NCBI RefSeq assembly: GCF_019222765.1
Contig: NZ_CP078145.1
Coordinates: 7,626,001 to 7,690,000, forward strand
Source: Nocardia iowensis
GTDB lineage: Bacteria; Actinomycetota; Actinomycetes; Mycobacteriales; Mycobacteriaceae
Length of the DNA: 64,000 nt
Direction of reading: 5' to 3'
Shown here: positions 28,408 to 36,741 of the stretch, in pieces
Numbering within the stretch: position 1 is the first letter of the stretch
How the letters are laid out: the number at the start of each line of letters is the position of its first letter
Notes under the pieces: generated by a model
What the model saw: only the letters and a program-made list of their open reading frames with translations
Databases searched by the model: none
Told to the model about the DNA's origin: nothing
Program-made: the position numbers and the translations under genes

Positions 28408-28576
28408 CCTCTCGAAAGTGGCTACCGAGGGCGTCCCCGACTCGGCGACGCCGCTGGCAGCCTAGGCCCCTGTTCGACAATGACCCGGCGAATCCACCAG
28501 GGACACGCCGGGTCATACCGAACAGCTATCGCCGGGATATTACCCGCCGAGTGTGAGGGGAAACACACCACCCGCC

Positions 28577-29962
28577 TTAGGCGTTGGGGCCGTACTCCTC
28601 CAGCATCTCGGTCACCAGCGCCGCGATCGGCGAGCGCTCACTGCGGGTCAAGGTGATGTGGGCGAACAACGGGTGCCCCTTGAGCTTTTCGATCACCGCG
28701 GCCACCCCGTCGTGCCTGCCGACCCGCAGATTGTCGCGCTGTGCCACGTCGTGGGTGAGCACCACCCGCGACCCGGTGCCGAGGCGGCTCAGCACCGTGA
28801 GCAACACATTGCGTTCGAGCGACTGTGCCTCGTCGACGATCACGAACGAGTCGTGCAACGATCGACCGCGAATGTGGGTGAGCGGCAGCACCTCCAACAT
28901 GTCGCGACTGAGCACCTCCTCCATCACCTCGCGGCTGGCCAGTCCGTCGAGCGTGTCGAAGACCGCCTGTGCCCACGGGCCCATCTTTTCGCTCTCGCTA
29001 CCGGGCAGGTAGCCGAGCTCCTGGCCGCCGACCGCGTAGAGCGGACGGAAGACCACCACCTTTCGCTGAGTTCGCCGCTCCAGCACCGCCTCCAGGCCCG
29101 CGGTCAACGCGAGCGCGGACTTGCCGGTGCCTGCCCGGCCGCCGAGCGAGACGATGCCGATGCTCTCGTCCAGTAGCAGATCCAACGCGATGCGTTGCTC
29201 GGCGGAACGGCCGTGCAGGCCGAACGCCTCGCGCTCACGCACCAATTGGACCCGCTTGTCCGGGGTGACCCGGCCGAGCGCACTGGAACTACTGCCCAGC
29301 AATCGGATTCCGGTGTGGCAGGGCAGTTCTCTGGCGTCGTCCACATCGAGCACGGACTCCGAGTAGAGCTGATCGATCTGCGCCGAGCTGACGTCGAGCT
29401 CGACCATTCCGGACCAGCCGGAAGTGACGACGTCCTGTGCGTGATATTCGTCGGCTTGCAAGCCCACCGCACTCGCTTTGACCCGCAGCGGAATATCCTT
29501 GGACACGAGCACCACCTGGCGGCCCTCGGCCGCCAGATTCAATGCACAGGCCAGGATTCGGGAATCATTGGTGTCGGTGCGGAATCCGACCGGAAGGACC
29601 GCGGGATCGGTGTGGTTCAATTCCACCTGCAGCGTTCCACCCTCGGTGCCGATCGGCACCTGCTGATCCAGCCTGCCGAACTGCAGGCGAAGATCGTCCA
29701 GGTTGCGCAGGGCTTCCCGCGCGAACCAGCCCAATTCATGGTGATGCCGTTTGCCTTCGAGTTCGCTGATGACCACCAGCGGCAGCACGACGTCGTGTTC
29801 ACCGAACCGGGTAAAAGCCCACGGATCGGACAAAAGGACCGACGTATCGATAACGAAGGTATTGGCGAGGGATTGCGAGGGGTGTGCCCCCTTCGCGGCG
29901 GTTCCGCCTTTCGCGGAACGGGATTGCGCCGAGGGAGCGGGAACGGAGCGTGAAGCAGTCAC
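28577..29962 (-). CDS. phoH: PhoH2-type PIN domain - PhoH ATPase
   Basis: A 461-residue protein that fuses a PIN ribonuclease domain (residues about 35-165, [28 protein letters not shown]) to a PhoH helicase/ATPase. The ATPase has Walker [14 protein letters not shown] and Walker [13 protein letters not shown]. Such PhoH2 proteins act as RNA helicase/RNase toxins or RNA-decay factors. GTG 29962 is supported by GAGGAG just upstream. In mycobacteria a small antitoxin gene (phoAT) precedes phoH2. I found no convincing one here. Confidence 0.92.
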   Translation of the reverse strand: MTASRSVPAPSAQSRSAKGGTAAKGAHPSQSLANTFVIDTSVLLSDPWAFTRFGEHDVVLPLVVISELEGKRHHHELGWFAREALRNLDDLRLQFGRLDQQVPIGTEGGTLQVELNHTDPAVLPVGFRTDTNDSRILACALNLAAEGRQVVLVSKDIPLRVKASAVGLQADEYHAQDVVTSGWSGMVELDVSSAQIDQLYSESVLDVDDARELPCHTGIRLLGSSSSALGRVTPDKRVQLVREREAFGLHGRSAEQRIALDLLLDESIGIVSLGGRAGTGKSALALTAGLEAVLERRTQRKVVVFRPLYAVGGQELGYLPGSESEKMGPWAQAVFDTLDGLASREVMEEVLSRDMLEVLPLTHIRGRSLHDSFVIVDEAQSLERNVLLTVLSRLGTGSRVVLTHDVAQRDNLRVGRHDGVAAVIEKLKGHPLFAHITLTRSERSPIAALVTEMLEEYGPNA

Positions 29963-30323
29963 GGTGGGCTCCTCTGTGTCCGCGCGGCACCCGCACGAAC
30001 GATCTCGCTGGACCGGTCCGTCCTGATGGACCTGACGTTGCCGTCAGATGCCACGAGGGCCGGGTGCCGGCCCCCTCGTACTGAATAGCTCAGTCACGGT
30101 CAGGACCTCCCGTACGAGCCACACCGCCGCGGCCCGCACCACCGACGCTACCGCCGAACTATGCTTCCCCGCTCCCGCACCGGTAGGCGTGTCCGTGAAT
30201 TTGTCGTTAACCTCACGCCGCACCTGCGAGGAAACCCGATCGTTGCCGGTCGGCGGGAGTTGTCGTCCCTCGGTTCCGGCGGGGGGCAGACCGGGCCCGG
30301 CCGCGCCCGTTAGAGTCGCTGGT
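29963..30323. other. Divergent intergenic region upstream of phoH
   Basis: It holds the phoH ribosome site (GAGGAG near 29968-29973) and must contain promoters for phoH and the gene at 30324. Short frames cross it on both strands but none has a ribosome site or protein-like composition. No repeat or operator was seen. Confidence 0.5.
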
Positions 30324-30596
30324 ATGGCCGGTAACGAGGACCTGGAGAAGCTGTCGTCGAAGGAACTGCACGATCGAGCGGTGAAGCTGGCCGTGCGGCA
30401 CGGGGACGTGAAGTTCCTGTGGCGGTTGCTCAGCTCGATCCCGGCCGCCGAGGCCGCGGCGGGCAACCTCGGCGAGAGCGAAGTGGACATCAAGTACGTG
30501 CTGCCGCTGCTCGACGACTATTTGCACGCCGGTGACGGTGACATCGCCGAGGTGTTGCGGCCGTTCTATCTGGAGTACTTGAACGAGCACAGCTGA
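30324..30596 (+). CDS. Conserved small helical protein of unknown function
   Basis: A 90-residue acidic, helical protein starting MAGNEDLEKLSSKELHDRAV. ATG 30324 is chosen because the composition becomes protein-like exactly there; the open frame upstream is Pro/Arg/Thr-rich. The middle (FLWRLLSSIPAAEAAAG) and the end (ADIAEVLRPFYLEYLNEH-like) suggest a compact helical bundle. It is divergent from phoH. I do not recognise a named family. Confidence 0.7.
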   Translation: MAGNEDLEKLSSKELHDRAVKLAVRHGDVKFLWRLLSSIPAAEAAAGNLGESEVDIKYVLPLLDDYLHAGDGDIAEVLRPFYLEYLNEHS

Positions 30597-30655
30597 ACGG
30601 CTCGGCACAGCTGAAGCGCGGGTCGCGCTGCGCGGTGCGGTGACGAGTGCCGGTG

Positions 30656-30862
30656 CTACGAGTCCCCGTCCGCGACAACGCTGATCGCCCCTGACGGGCA
30701 AACCTGCTCCGCCTCCCGGGTGCTCGCCAGCGCACCAGGTGGCGGCGCGGGATCGAGCAACCGCACCTTTCCGTCGACGGCGTCCTGGTCGAATACCGCA
30801 GGGGCAAGGAGTACGCACATCCCGGCGCCGATGCAGCGATGCCGGTCGACGATGATCTTCAT
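30656..30862 (-). CDS. 3Fe-4S ferredoxin paired with P450
   Basis: A 68-residue ferredoxin. Cluster ligands are Cys10, Cys16 (CIGAGMC) and Cys55 (VCPSGAI). The second cysteine of a 4Fe cluster is absent (Gly/Ala), which indicates a 3Fe-4S type as in bacterial P450 redox partners. Its ATG lies 9 bases after the P450 stop on the same strand, so it should be the electron donor of that enzyme. Confidence 0.93.
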   Translation of the reverse strand: MKIIVDRHRCIGAGMCVLLAPAVFDQDAVDGKVRLLDPAPPPGALASTREAEQVCPSGAISVVADGDS

Positions 30863-30871
30863 GGGCGCCTC

Positions 30872-32053
30872 CTACCAAGTGACGGGGAGCCGGTGCACGC
30901 CATAGATGTCCATGTCGTGCCGCAGCGGGATGTCCGCCGCCGGGACCGCGAGACGCAGCGTGGGGAAGCGATTCACCAAGGCGGGCAACGCGATCCGCAT
31001 CTCGACGCGGGCCAGTTGCTGGCCGAGGCATTGGTGGACGCCGTGCCCGAAGCCGACGTGCCCGACCGCGCTGCGCCGGATATCGAAGATGTCCGGTTCG
31101 TCGAACTTGGCCGGATCGCGGTTGGCCGCCTGCACCGACAGCGCGACCGTCTCCCCCGCCTTGATCAGTTGTCCGTCCAGTTCCACATCGGTGAGCGCGG
31201 TCCGCGACGAGGTGTGCACGATGCTCAGGTAGCGCATCAGCTCCTCGATGGTCTGGTCGGTGAGTTCGGGCCGGGCACGTAGTTCGGCGAGTTGATCGGG
31301 ATGGGTCAGCAGCGCGAAGGTGCCGAGCGCGATCATGTTTGCCGAGGTATCCAGGCCCGCGCCGAGCAAGAGGGTGCCGACGCCGGCGAGCTCGTCGTCG
31401 TCGAGATCGGTGTCGGTGAGGTCGCTGAGCATGTCGTCGGTCGGTTCCGCGCGCTTGGTGGCCACCAGCTTGCGGAGGTATCCCTCACCCGCAATGTAGG
31501 CCGCCGTCCGTTCCGCCGTGGTTGCGTTCATGTCGTTCACGACGGCTACGTACTGACGGAAGGTGTCGCGGTCGGCGGCGGGTACGCCGAGCAACTCGCA
31601 CACGGTCAGCGCGGGCACCGGGAAGGCGAACGCATCGATCAGATCGACCGGACCGCCGGTGCGCGCCATGGTGTCCAGATGGTCGGCGGTGATCGCCTCG
31701 ATCCGCTCGGTGAGCTTGGCCATCCGGCGCACGGTGAACTTGCCCGCCAGCAACTTTCGGTATCGGGTGTGTTCCGGCGCGTCGACACCGAGCATGTCGC
31801 CGGGCGGCGCGGGCGGCATCGGGCCCACATCGGCGAGCGGGCTGTGGCCGAGTTCGTAGCGCACGCTGAAGCGTGGGTCGGCGAAGACCGCGCGCACCGT
31901 CGCGTATCCGGTGGCGAGCCAACCGCGATGGCCGTCTGGGAAATTCATGCGGACGAGCGGGCGCAGCGCAGCCAACTCGGTGGGCGGGTCGAAGGGACAG
32001 CCGGACGGGCGGGTGGTGGGGAGTTCGACGGCATCGGACAGTGGTTGATTCAC
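30872..32053 (-). CDS. Cytochrome P450 monooxygenase
   Basis: A 393-residue soluble bacterial P450. The I-helix has [17 protein letters not shown] with a polar Asp-Thr-Ser where AGxDT is usual. The K-helix ExxR is in IEELMRYLS, and the haem loop is [18 protein letters not shown] with Cys near residue 341. GTG 32053 has AAGGAAG upstream. It is transcribed with the ferredoxin and divergent from a regulator gene, with an inverted repeat 16 bases before the start. The substrate is unknown; oxidation of a small lipid, terpenoid or secondary metabolite is likely. Confidence 0.94.
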   Translation of the reverse strand: MNQPLSDAVELPTTRPSGCPFDPPTELAALRPLVRMNFPDGHRGWLATGYATVRAVFADPRFSVRYELGHSPLADVGPMPPAPPGDMLGVDAPEHTRYRKLLAGKFTVRRMAKLTERIEAITADHLDTMARTGGPVDLIDAFAFPVPALTVCELLGVPAADRDTFRQYVAVVNDMNATTAERTAAYIAGEGYLRKLVATKRAEPTDDMLSDLTDTDLDDDELAGVGTLLLGAGLDTSANMIALGTFALLTHPDQLAELRARPELTDQTIEELMRYLSIVHTSSRTALTDVELDGQLIKAGETVALSVQAANRDPAKFDEPDIFDIRRSAVGHVGFGHGVHQCLGQQLARVEMRIALPALVNRFPTLRLAVPAADIPLRHDMDIYGVHRLPVTW

Positions 32054-32068
32054 GGCGATCTTCCTTGT

Positions 32069-32089
32069 CGATTATCTTTTGGATAATCG
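32069..32089. promoter_or_regulatory. Operator-like inverted repeat before P450
   Basis: CGATTATC and GATAATCG form a perfect 8-base inverted repeat with spacer TTTTG, directly upstream of the P450 ribosome site. It is a good candidate for binding by the regulator at 32296. Confidence 0.55.
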
Positions 32090-32172
32090 CAAACGCTACG
32101 TTGCGTTCAGGGCACCATCAACAACGGAAATCCAGAAATACTTGAATCTAGCTGGTAAGAGCCAGATTTGGA

Positions 32173-32245
32173 TTGCAATAATGCTGGAGATAAACGCACC
32201 GCTACAACTTGCATGTTGCAATGAGATGTAGCTGAGTGCAATATG
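32173..32245. promoter_or_regulatory. TTGCAA box cluster before the HTH/MarR regulator
   Basis: ATTGCAAT at 32173-32180, TTGCATGTTGCAAT at 32210-32223 and TGCAAT at 32238-32243 lie in unusually AT-rich DNA between the divergent P450 and regulator genes. They may be a second operator set. The grouping is my inference. Confidence 0.35.
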
Positions 32246-32295
32246 GATCCAGCCGCTCGTCACCATGACGCGCTCGTATTCAGGAGGCACGACCC

Positions 32296-33006
32296 ATGCC
32301 GGGTGGCAGGTTGACCGAGGAAGATCGCCAGCAGATCGCCGACGGGCTCGCGGAAGGTCTCGGGTACGCCGAGATCGCGCGCCGACTCGACCGGCCGACC
32401 TCCACCGTCAGCCGCGAAGTCACTCGCAACGGCGGGCCGAGCCGCTATCACCCCGGCCGTGCGCATAAGGCGACCGAGCAACGCGCACGCAGACGCAGGT
32501 CGCCGTCCACCACCGCCGAAACCGCCCCCGCCGCAGGCGATGTGGCGGTTCACGAGTTCCTGACGCAGTTCACCGCGATCTGCGTCAAGACCGGCATTCC
32601 GCGGACCGCGGCGGCCGTGCTGACCTGCCTGTACACCACCGACAACGGGAGCAACACCGCCGCCGAACTGACACAGCGACTCCAGGTCAGTCCGGCCACC
32701 ATCTCCTCGGCCGTCCGCCTACTCGAGGAGCAGGGGCTTATTCATCGTGAACGCGATGCGCGCAGTCGCCGCGACCGCTATTTCGTCGACGAGAACATTT
32801 GGGTCCGTGCGACATTGGTCAGCGCGCAACAGATCTTCGACCTGGCCGAGCTCACTCGCCGTGGTGTCGATTTGTTCGGCAGCACGACACCGGTGGGGGC
32901 ACGCGCGCAGCACACCAGCGAGTTTCTCGGACTCGTCGGCCGGGACATGCTCGAATCGGCCGAGCGCTGGCGAAAAGTGCTCGCCCAGCAGGAAACTCGA
33001 GCCTGA
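32296..33006 (+). CDS. Two-domain regulator: IS30-type HTH plus MarR/GbsR winged helix
   Basis: A 236-residue protein with two DNA-binding modules. Residues 5-50 are a helix-turn-helix like those of IS30 transposases (EEDRQQIADGLAEGLGYAEI, then RRLDRPTSTVSREVTRNGG). After a basic linker, residues about 85-160 form a MarR/GbsR winged helix (LTQRLQVSPATISSAVRLLE, then EQGLIHRERDARSRRDRYF). A helical C-terminus follows. AGGAGG precedes the ATG. It is divergent from the P450-ferredoxin operon and is its probable regulator. The transposase-like part is a DNA-binding domain only, with no catalytic DDE region. Confidence 0.85.
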   Translation: MPGGRLTEEDRQQIADGLAEGLGYAEIARRLDRPTSTVSREVTRNGGPSRYHPGRAHKATEQRARRRRSPSTTAETAPAAGDVAVHEFLTQFTAICVKTGIPRTAAAVLTCLYTTDNGSNTAAELTQRLQVSPATISSAVRLLEEQGLIHRERDARSRRDRYFVDENIWVRATLVSAQQIFDLAELTRRGVDLFGSTTPVGARAQHTSEFLGLVGRDMLESAERWRKVLAQQETRA

Positions 33007-33025
33007 GCTACCGCCGTGGCGACGT

Positions 33026-33469
33026 TCAGTCCCGCAGCGCTGGCGCGGTTGCGCCGCGAGCGAGCGCGGCACGCCACAGTCCGACGACTGTGCCGCGCAG
33101 GAAGTTCTCCCAGCTGAAGTGGTCGTGCCACAGGATGATTCGGCCGTCGCGTAGTTCGAAGGTGCCGGTCACCCAGAAGGCGATCCGCACCGGGCCGAAG
33201 CGCAGGATGTCGGTGCGGTCGGTGAGCACGATGTCGCCGTTGGCGGCGATGTGGTGCATTTCGACCGCGAAACCGAACGCGTCCCGATTCAGGTTGAGCA
33301 GTATCTTGCGCGCCAAACCGCCGCCTACATCGGGCAGCGACGTGTTCTTCCAGACGATGTCTGGGTGCAGTAATTCCAACGCCTCCGAAACGGCGCCGAG
33401 CTCGAGCGCGGAAAGAAACTCCCGCACTGTGGTGATCGCGTCTTGTTGCAGTTCGAGGTCCTGGGCCAT
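33026..33469 (-). CDS. Limonene-1,2-epoxide hydrolase-like protein
   Basis: A 147-residue SnoaL/NTF2-fold protein. The epoxide-hydrolase charge relay is present: the Arg-x-Asp of LTDRTDIL and the Asp of IILWHDHFSWENF. It therefore probably hydrolyses an epoxide by activating water, rather than being an inert SnoaL-like protein. ATG 33469 gives the usual length; a further 18 codons upstream are not conserved. It lies tail-to-tail with the regulator (19 bases apart) and 50 bases after the TetR gene on the same strand, and epoxides are a typical product of the nearby oxygenases. Confidence 0.8.
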   Translation of the reverse strand: MAQDLELQQDAITTVREFLSALELGAVSEALELLHPDIVWKNTSLPDVGGGLARKILLNLNRDAFGFAVEMHHIAANGDIVLTDRTDILRFGPVRIAFWVTGTFELRDGRIILWHDHFSWENFLRGTVVGLWRAALARGATAPALRD

Positions 33470-33519
33470 GTTCCGACGATAGGCCGTACTCGGACCGAAC
33501 GGCAGTCCCGCGCGACGGC

Positions 33520-34263
33520 TCAACTGTTCATTCGGCGGGCCATGAGGACGGCTAGGCCATCGAGAACACGTTCGATACCGAAGTTCAGCGCATCATTCGG
33601 GCCGCCCGAATCAGCCGCTGTGCCTGCCGCTGCGGTCTCCTCGGCGAAGGCGGCGCTGACCGCGGGGTAGCGGTCACCCGCCGCGGCCATCATTTCGGTG
33701 ATATGGGCGGTGAACTGCACGGTCGGGTCATCGCCGAGAGATTGGATCTGCTGCGTCAGACTGCGAATGTGGCCATTGATCAACACGATCGTGTCGAGCC
33801 GTTCCGAGCCGGTGAGACCGGTGCCGGTGAGCGCGACGAGCGCGCTCTCCATCCATGCCATCTCGTTGGGGCCGAATGGACGAGCACCGGCGCTCAGTTC
33901 AATAGCCCACGGATGCGCGCCGTAACGCTGGTACAGCGTCTCGGCCCATAGGCGAAGCCCGGCACGCCAGCTTTCCACTCCCGAATCAGCTTGCACCGCA
34001 GTCAAATCCGGCGGCGTTCCGATGGCGGCGTCGAGCATCAGAGCGGTGAGCTGCTCCTTGCCCGGCACATACCGGTACAGCGACATCTTGGTGAAACCGA
34101 GGCGGTCGGCCAACCGCTGCATGGACAGGTTCGCCAGCCCTTCGGCATCGGCGAGGGCGATCGCCTCGGCCACGATCCCCGCCAGCGAGAGGGCGGGCTT
34201 CGGCCCTCGTTTGGGCCTCGGCTGGGTGCCCCAAAGCAGTTGGACGGTGGTCGGTGTGGGCAT
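33520..34263 (-). CDS. TetR-family regulator of the adjacent flavin monooxygenase
   Basis: A 247-residue regulator. ATG 34263 was chosen for the GGAAGGA ribosome site. After an arginine/lysine-rich leader come the helix-turn-helix (AEGLANLSMQRLADRLGFTK, then MSLYRYVPGKEQL) and a TetR_C-type ligand domain with WRAGLRLWAETLYQRYGAHPW. This subfamily often controls flavin monooxygenases or antibiotic-inactivation genes. It is divergent from the FAD monooxygenase, with an inverted repeat in the gap. Confidence 0.92.
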   Translation of the reverse strand: MPTPTTVQLLWGTQPRPKRGPKPALSLAGIVAEAIALADAEGLANLSMQRLADRLGFTKMSLYRYVPGKEQLTALMLDAAIGTPPDLTAVQADSGVESWRAGLRLWAETLYQRYGAHPWAIELSAGARPFGPNEMAWMESALVALTGTGLTGSERLDTIVLINGHIRSLTQQIQSLGDDPTVQFTAHITEMMAAAGDRYPAVSAAFAEETAAAGTAADSGGPNDALNFGIERVLDGLAVLMARRMNS

Positions 34264-34320
34264 GACCAGATCCTTCCGGAGGGCAGGTTGACCTGAAACT
34301 GTGTCTACCATACGCTGAAT

Positions 34321-34353
34321 TGCGTCCATCGGAAACAGAATCCGGTGGACGCA
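34321..34353. promoter_or_regulatory. Operator between TetR gene and FAD monooxygenase
   Basis: TGCGTCCATCGGA and TCCGGTGGACGCA pair over 13 bases with one mismatch and a 7-base spacer, 22 bases before the monooxygenase ATG. Size and place fit a TetR dimer-of-dimers site. Confidence 0.65.
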
Positions 34354-34375
34354 GATCTAGTGATCGGGAGTCTTC

Positions 34376-35572
34376 ATGCGTAACCAGTCCGTCCTCGTTT
34401 CCGGCGCCAGCGTCGCAGGCCCTGCCCTGGCCTACTGGCTGCACCACTACGGGTTCGACGTCACCGTGGTCGAGCGGGCTCCCCGATTGCGTCCCGGCGG
34501 CCAGGCCATCGACTTCAAGGGCCGCACGCAGCTGATCGTGCTGGACCGCATGGGCATCCGCGACGAGATCGAGCAGCGACGGACCGGGACCACCGACACC
34601 GTCTTTGTCGACGAGAACGGCAAGCGGCTCGCGACCATGTCCGGCGACTTCACCGGCGGCGACGTGGAGATCCTGCGCGGCGACCTGGCCGCGATCATGT
34701 ACCAGCGCACCGCGGAGCACTGCCGCTATCTGTTCGGCGATTCGATCAGCGCGCTCACCGAACTCGCCGACGGGGTGCACGTCGAATTCGAGCACGGCCC
34801 GGCACGCACTTTCGACCTCGTCTTCGGCGCCGACGGCATCCACTCCCGAGTGCGCAAGCTGGCATTCGGACCGGAACAGGATTTCGTCAAGTACCTGGGA
34901 CATTATTACTGCATCGCGGGCGCCAGCCCGTGGTTGGCGAAGTCGGCCGGACCGCGCGAGCGCGCGACCGCCTACGCCCACAACATCCCTGGCAAACTCG
35001 CGCTCAGCGGCGGACCGAAGGCCGCCCAGTTCTACCTGTTCGCCTCCCCCGAGCTCGACTACTCCCGCGACGACACCGCCGCCCAACGACGCATCATCGA
35101 GGAGGTCTATGCGGAGATGGGGTGGGAAGTGCCGCGGATGCTCACGGAGCTGGCCGACTTCGACGACCTCTACCTCGACTCGCTCAGCCAGGTCCGGCTG
35201 AACGGGCAGTACACCAAGGGGCGGGTCGCGCTGGTCGGCGATGCGGCCTACGGAAACACGTTGGGAGGCTTCGGTAGCGGGCTCGCCGTGGTCGGCGCGT
35301 ACGTCATCGCGGGCGAACTCGCCGTCGCCGAGGGGGATTACGCGGTGGCCTTCGCCCGCTACAACGAGATCATGCGGAGCTACGCCAAGATCGCGGGCAA
35401 CGGGAACGCGGGAAAGTTTCTCGCGCCGAAGACCGCGCTCGGCATCACCTTGCGCAATCGGTTCTTCGAATCGCGGATGTTCTCGCTGATGATGAAGTAC
35501 ATCGACAAGGTCACGAACGACATCGACCTGCGGGATTACCCGGGCTTGGTCGGCACCGCCAAGATCAACTGA
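34376..35572 (+). CDS. FAD-dependent aromatic/antibiotic-type monooxygenase
   Basis: A 398-residue group A flavoprotein. The Rossmann motif is at the N-terminus (VLVSGASVAGPALAYWLHHY) and ends in VVERAP. The mid-domain has the DG-type motif FGADGIHSRVRKL, and the FAD ribityl motif is GRVALVGDAAYGNTLGGFG. The closest general group is the Tet(X)/PHBH-like enzymes that hydroxylate small ring compounds, some of which inactivate antibiotics. GGGAG precedes the ATG. The divergent TetR gene suggests induction by its substrate. The substrate cannot be named from sequence. Confidence 0.9.
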   Translation: MRNQSVLVSGASVAGPALAYWLHHYGFDVTVVERAPRLRPGGQAIDFKGRTQLIVLDRMGIRDEIEQRRTGTTDTVFVDENGKRLATMSGDFTGGDVEILRGDLAAIMYQRTAEHCRYLFGDSISALTELADGVHVEFEHGPARTFDLVFGADGIHSRVRKLAFGPEQDFVKYLGHYYCIAGASPWLAKSAGPRERATAYAHNIPGKLALSGGPKAAQFYLFASPELDYSRDDTAAQRRIIEEVYAEMGWEVPRMLTELADFDDLYLDSLSQVRLNGQYTKGRVALVGDAAYGNTLGGFGSGLAVVGAYVIAGELAVAEGDYAVAFARYNEIMRSYAKIAGNGNAGKFLAPKTALGITLRNRFFESRMFSLMMKYIDKVTNDIDLRDYPGLVGTAKIN

Positions 35573-35742
35573 AACCGTTGGCGCCGCGCGGGTTTCGTCT
35601 TCCGTAGCCCGGTTTCGTGCCGACCGGTACGGACGGGTCGAGGCCGATGTGCTGACACCGGAGAATCGGCTGTGTTTCGATGGAACCGGAGCGGGGCGGG
35701 GCGCGTCTATAGGGTCAGAGGCACTGACGAAAGGGGACGGTG

Positions 35743-36132
35743 ATGGCGGTGGACAGCCCGTTTCCCGGGTACATCGAGGATGCGAAGGCCGGGGCGTTGA
35801 CGGTGCGGATGGATCCGCAGGGGTTTGTTGATATCGATAGGGCGTGTCAGGAACTGATCGATTCGCTCGTGGCGGTGCAGACCGACGCGCGCGAGCTCGG
35901 TGAGCGATCGTATTGGGGCCTAGGCGAAAACAACCTGCGATTGTCCTCCGCCGTCGAACTGGTCACCCTCTTCCGCGAGAAGGCATTCGGCGGGCCGAAC
36001 AACGCCTTCGACACCATCGCCGACTACATCGCGGTCGCCCAAGAGATCCAGACCATGTTCACCACAATCCGTGACACTTACGTACGGACCGACGCCGGGT
36101 TCGCCGCCAAGCTACGGGAGATCAGCGTATGA
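35743..36132 (+). CDS. ESX/PE-like small protein with YxxxD export motif
   Basis: A 129-residue helical protein. The middle reads RSYWGLGENN, resembling the WxG turn of ESX proteins but with adjacent Trp-Gly. The C-terminal helix has YVRTDAGFAAKLREI, which contains the YxxxD type VII export motif. ATG 35743 follows AAGGGG. The stop overlaps the next gene's ATG as ATGA. With the downstream lipoprotein, WXG/PPE-like protein and EspG it forms an operon-like cassette, so it is probably the small partner of a secreted pair. Family assignment is by motif and context. Confidence 0.7.
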   Translation: MAVDSPFPGYIEDAKAGALTVRMDPQGFVDIDRACQELIDSLVAVQTDARELGERSYWGLGENNLRLSSAVELVTLFREKAFGGPNNAFDTIADYIAVAQEIQTMFTTIRDTYVRTDAGFAAKLREISV

Positions 36133-36719
36133 GCGACGGCGCCGGCGGAACGAGCACTCCGCGAATCGGTTTCGTGGCCATCGCCGCAGGACTATTGCTG
36201 CTGACAGGCTGCGCTGAGGACAAGGCCGGAGGCACACCGACTCCCGCCACCTCCACGACATCGTCCGCTGCCGCCCTGAGCACAGCGCCCGGGTCGAACC
36301 CGCACGCCTTCGACCCGTGCACGGCACTGACGCCGCAGTTCTTGGCGCAGCACCAGTGGGACGCGAAGCCGCCGGAGCCCAAGCAGGACAGTGCGGGCGG
36401 GGTCACGTGGAAGGGCTGTCGCTTTGTCGCCAAGGCGGGCTACGGCTTCGTCGTCGAGACGACCAACGGCACCCTCCCCCAGATACGGGAGAAATTCCCT
36501 GCGGCAGTGGAAATCCCGGCGGGCCCACGCAAAGCACTGCGCTACGAAGCGCGACCCGACGTTCCCGGCGGGTGCACGATCAACATCGAGATGCGATCCG
36601 GCTCGCTGTACATCCTGACCAACGTCCCGCAGACACCGGCGAACAAGAACCTCGCCGCCTGCGATATCGCCACCGAAATCGCCCAAGCAGTCGCACCATT
36701 GCTGCCCACCGGCAGCTGA
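36129..36719 (+). CDS. DUF3558 lipoprotein
   Basis: A 196-residue predicted lipoprotein. The signal is GFVAIAAGLLLLTGC with the lipid Cys near residue 28, then a Thr/Ser-rich linker. The DUF3558 domain begins DPCTALTPQFLAQHQWDA and keeps its paired cysteines (WKGCRF, GGCTINI, AACDIA). DUF3558 lipoproteins are common beside type VII secretion substrates in Nocardia and relatives. It overlaps the upstream gene by 4 bases and ends 22 bases before the WXG/PPE-like gene. Confidence 0.85.
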   Translation: MSDGAGGTSTPRIGFVAIAAGLLLLTGCAEDKAGGTPTPATSTTSSAAALSTAPGSNPHAFDPCTALTPQFLAQHQWDAKPPEPKQDSAGGVTWKGCRFVAKAGYGFVVETTNGTLPQIREKFPAAVEIPAGPRKALRYEARPDVPGGCTINIEMRSGSLYILTNVPQTPANKNLAACDIATEIAQAVAPLLPTGS

Positions 36720-36741
36720 ACAACCCTACGGGGGAGCGATC

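Noticed and set aside
29963..30323. PhoAT antitoxin gene before phoH
   Set aside because: Frames in the region lack a ribosome site and protein-like composition, and none overlaps the phoH start properly.
32296..32460. IS30 insertion sequence
   Set aside because: Only the helix-turn-helix is present, fused to a MarR-type domain; no DDE catalytic part and no terminal repeats.
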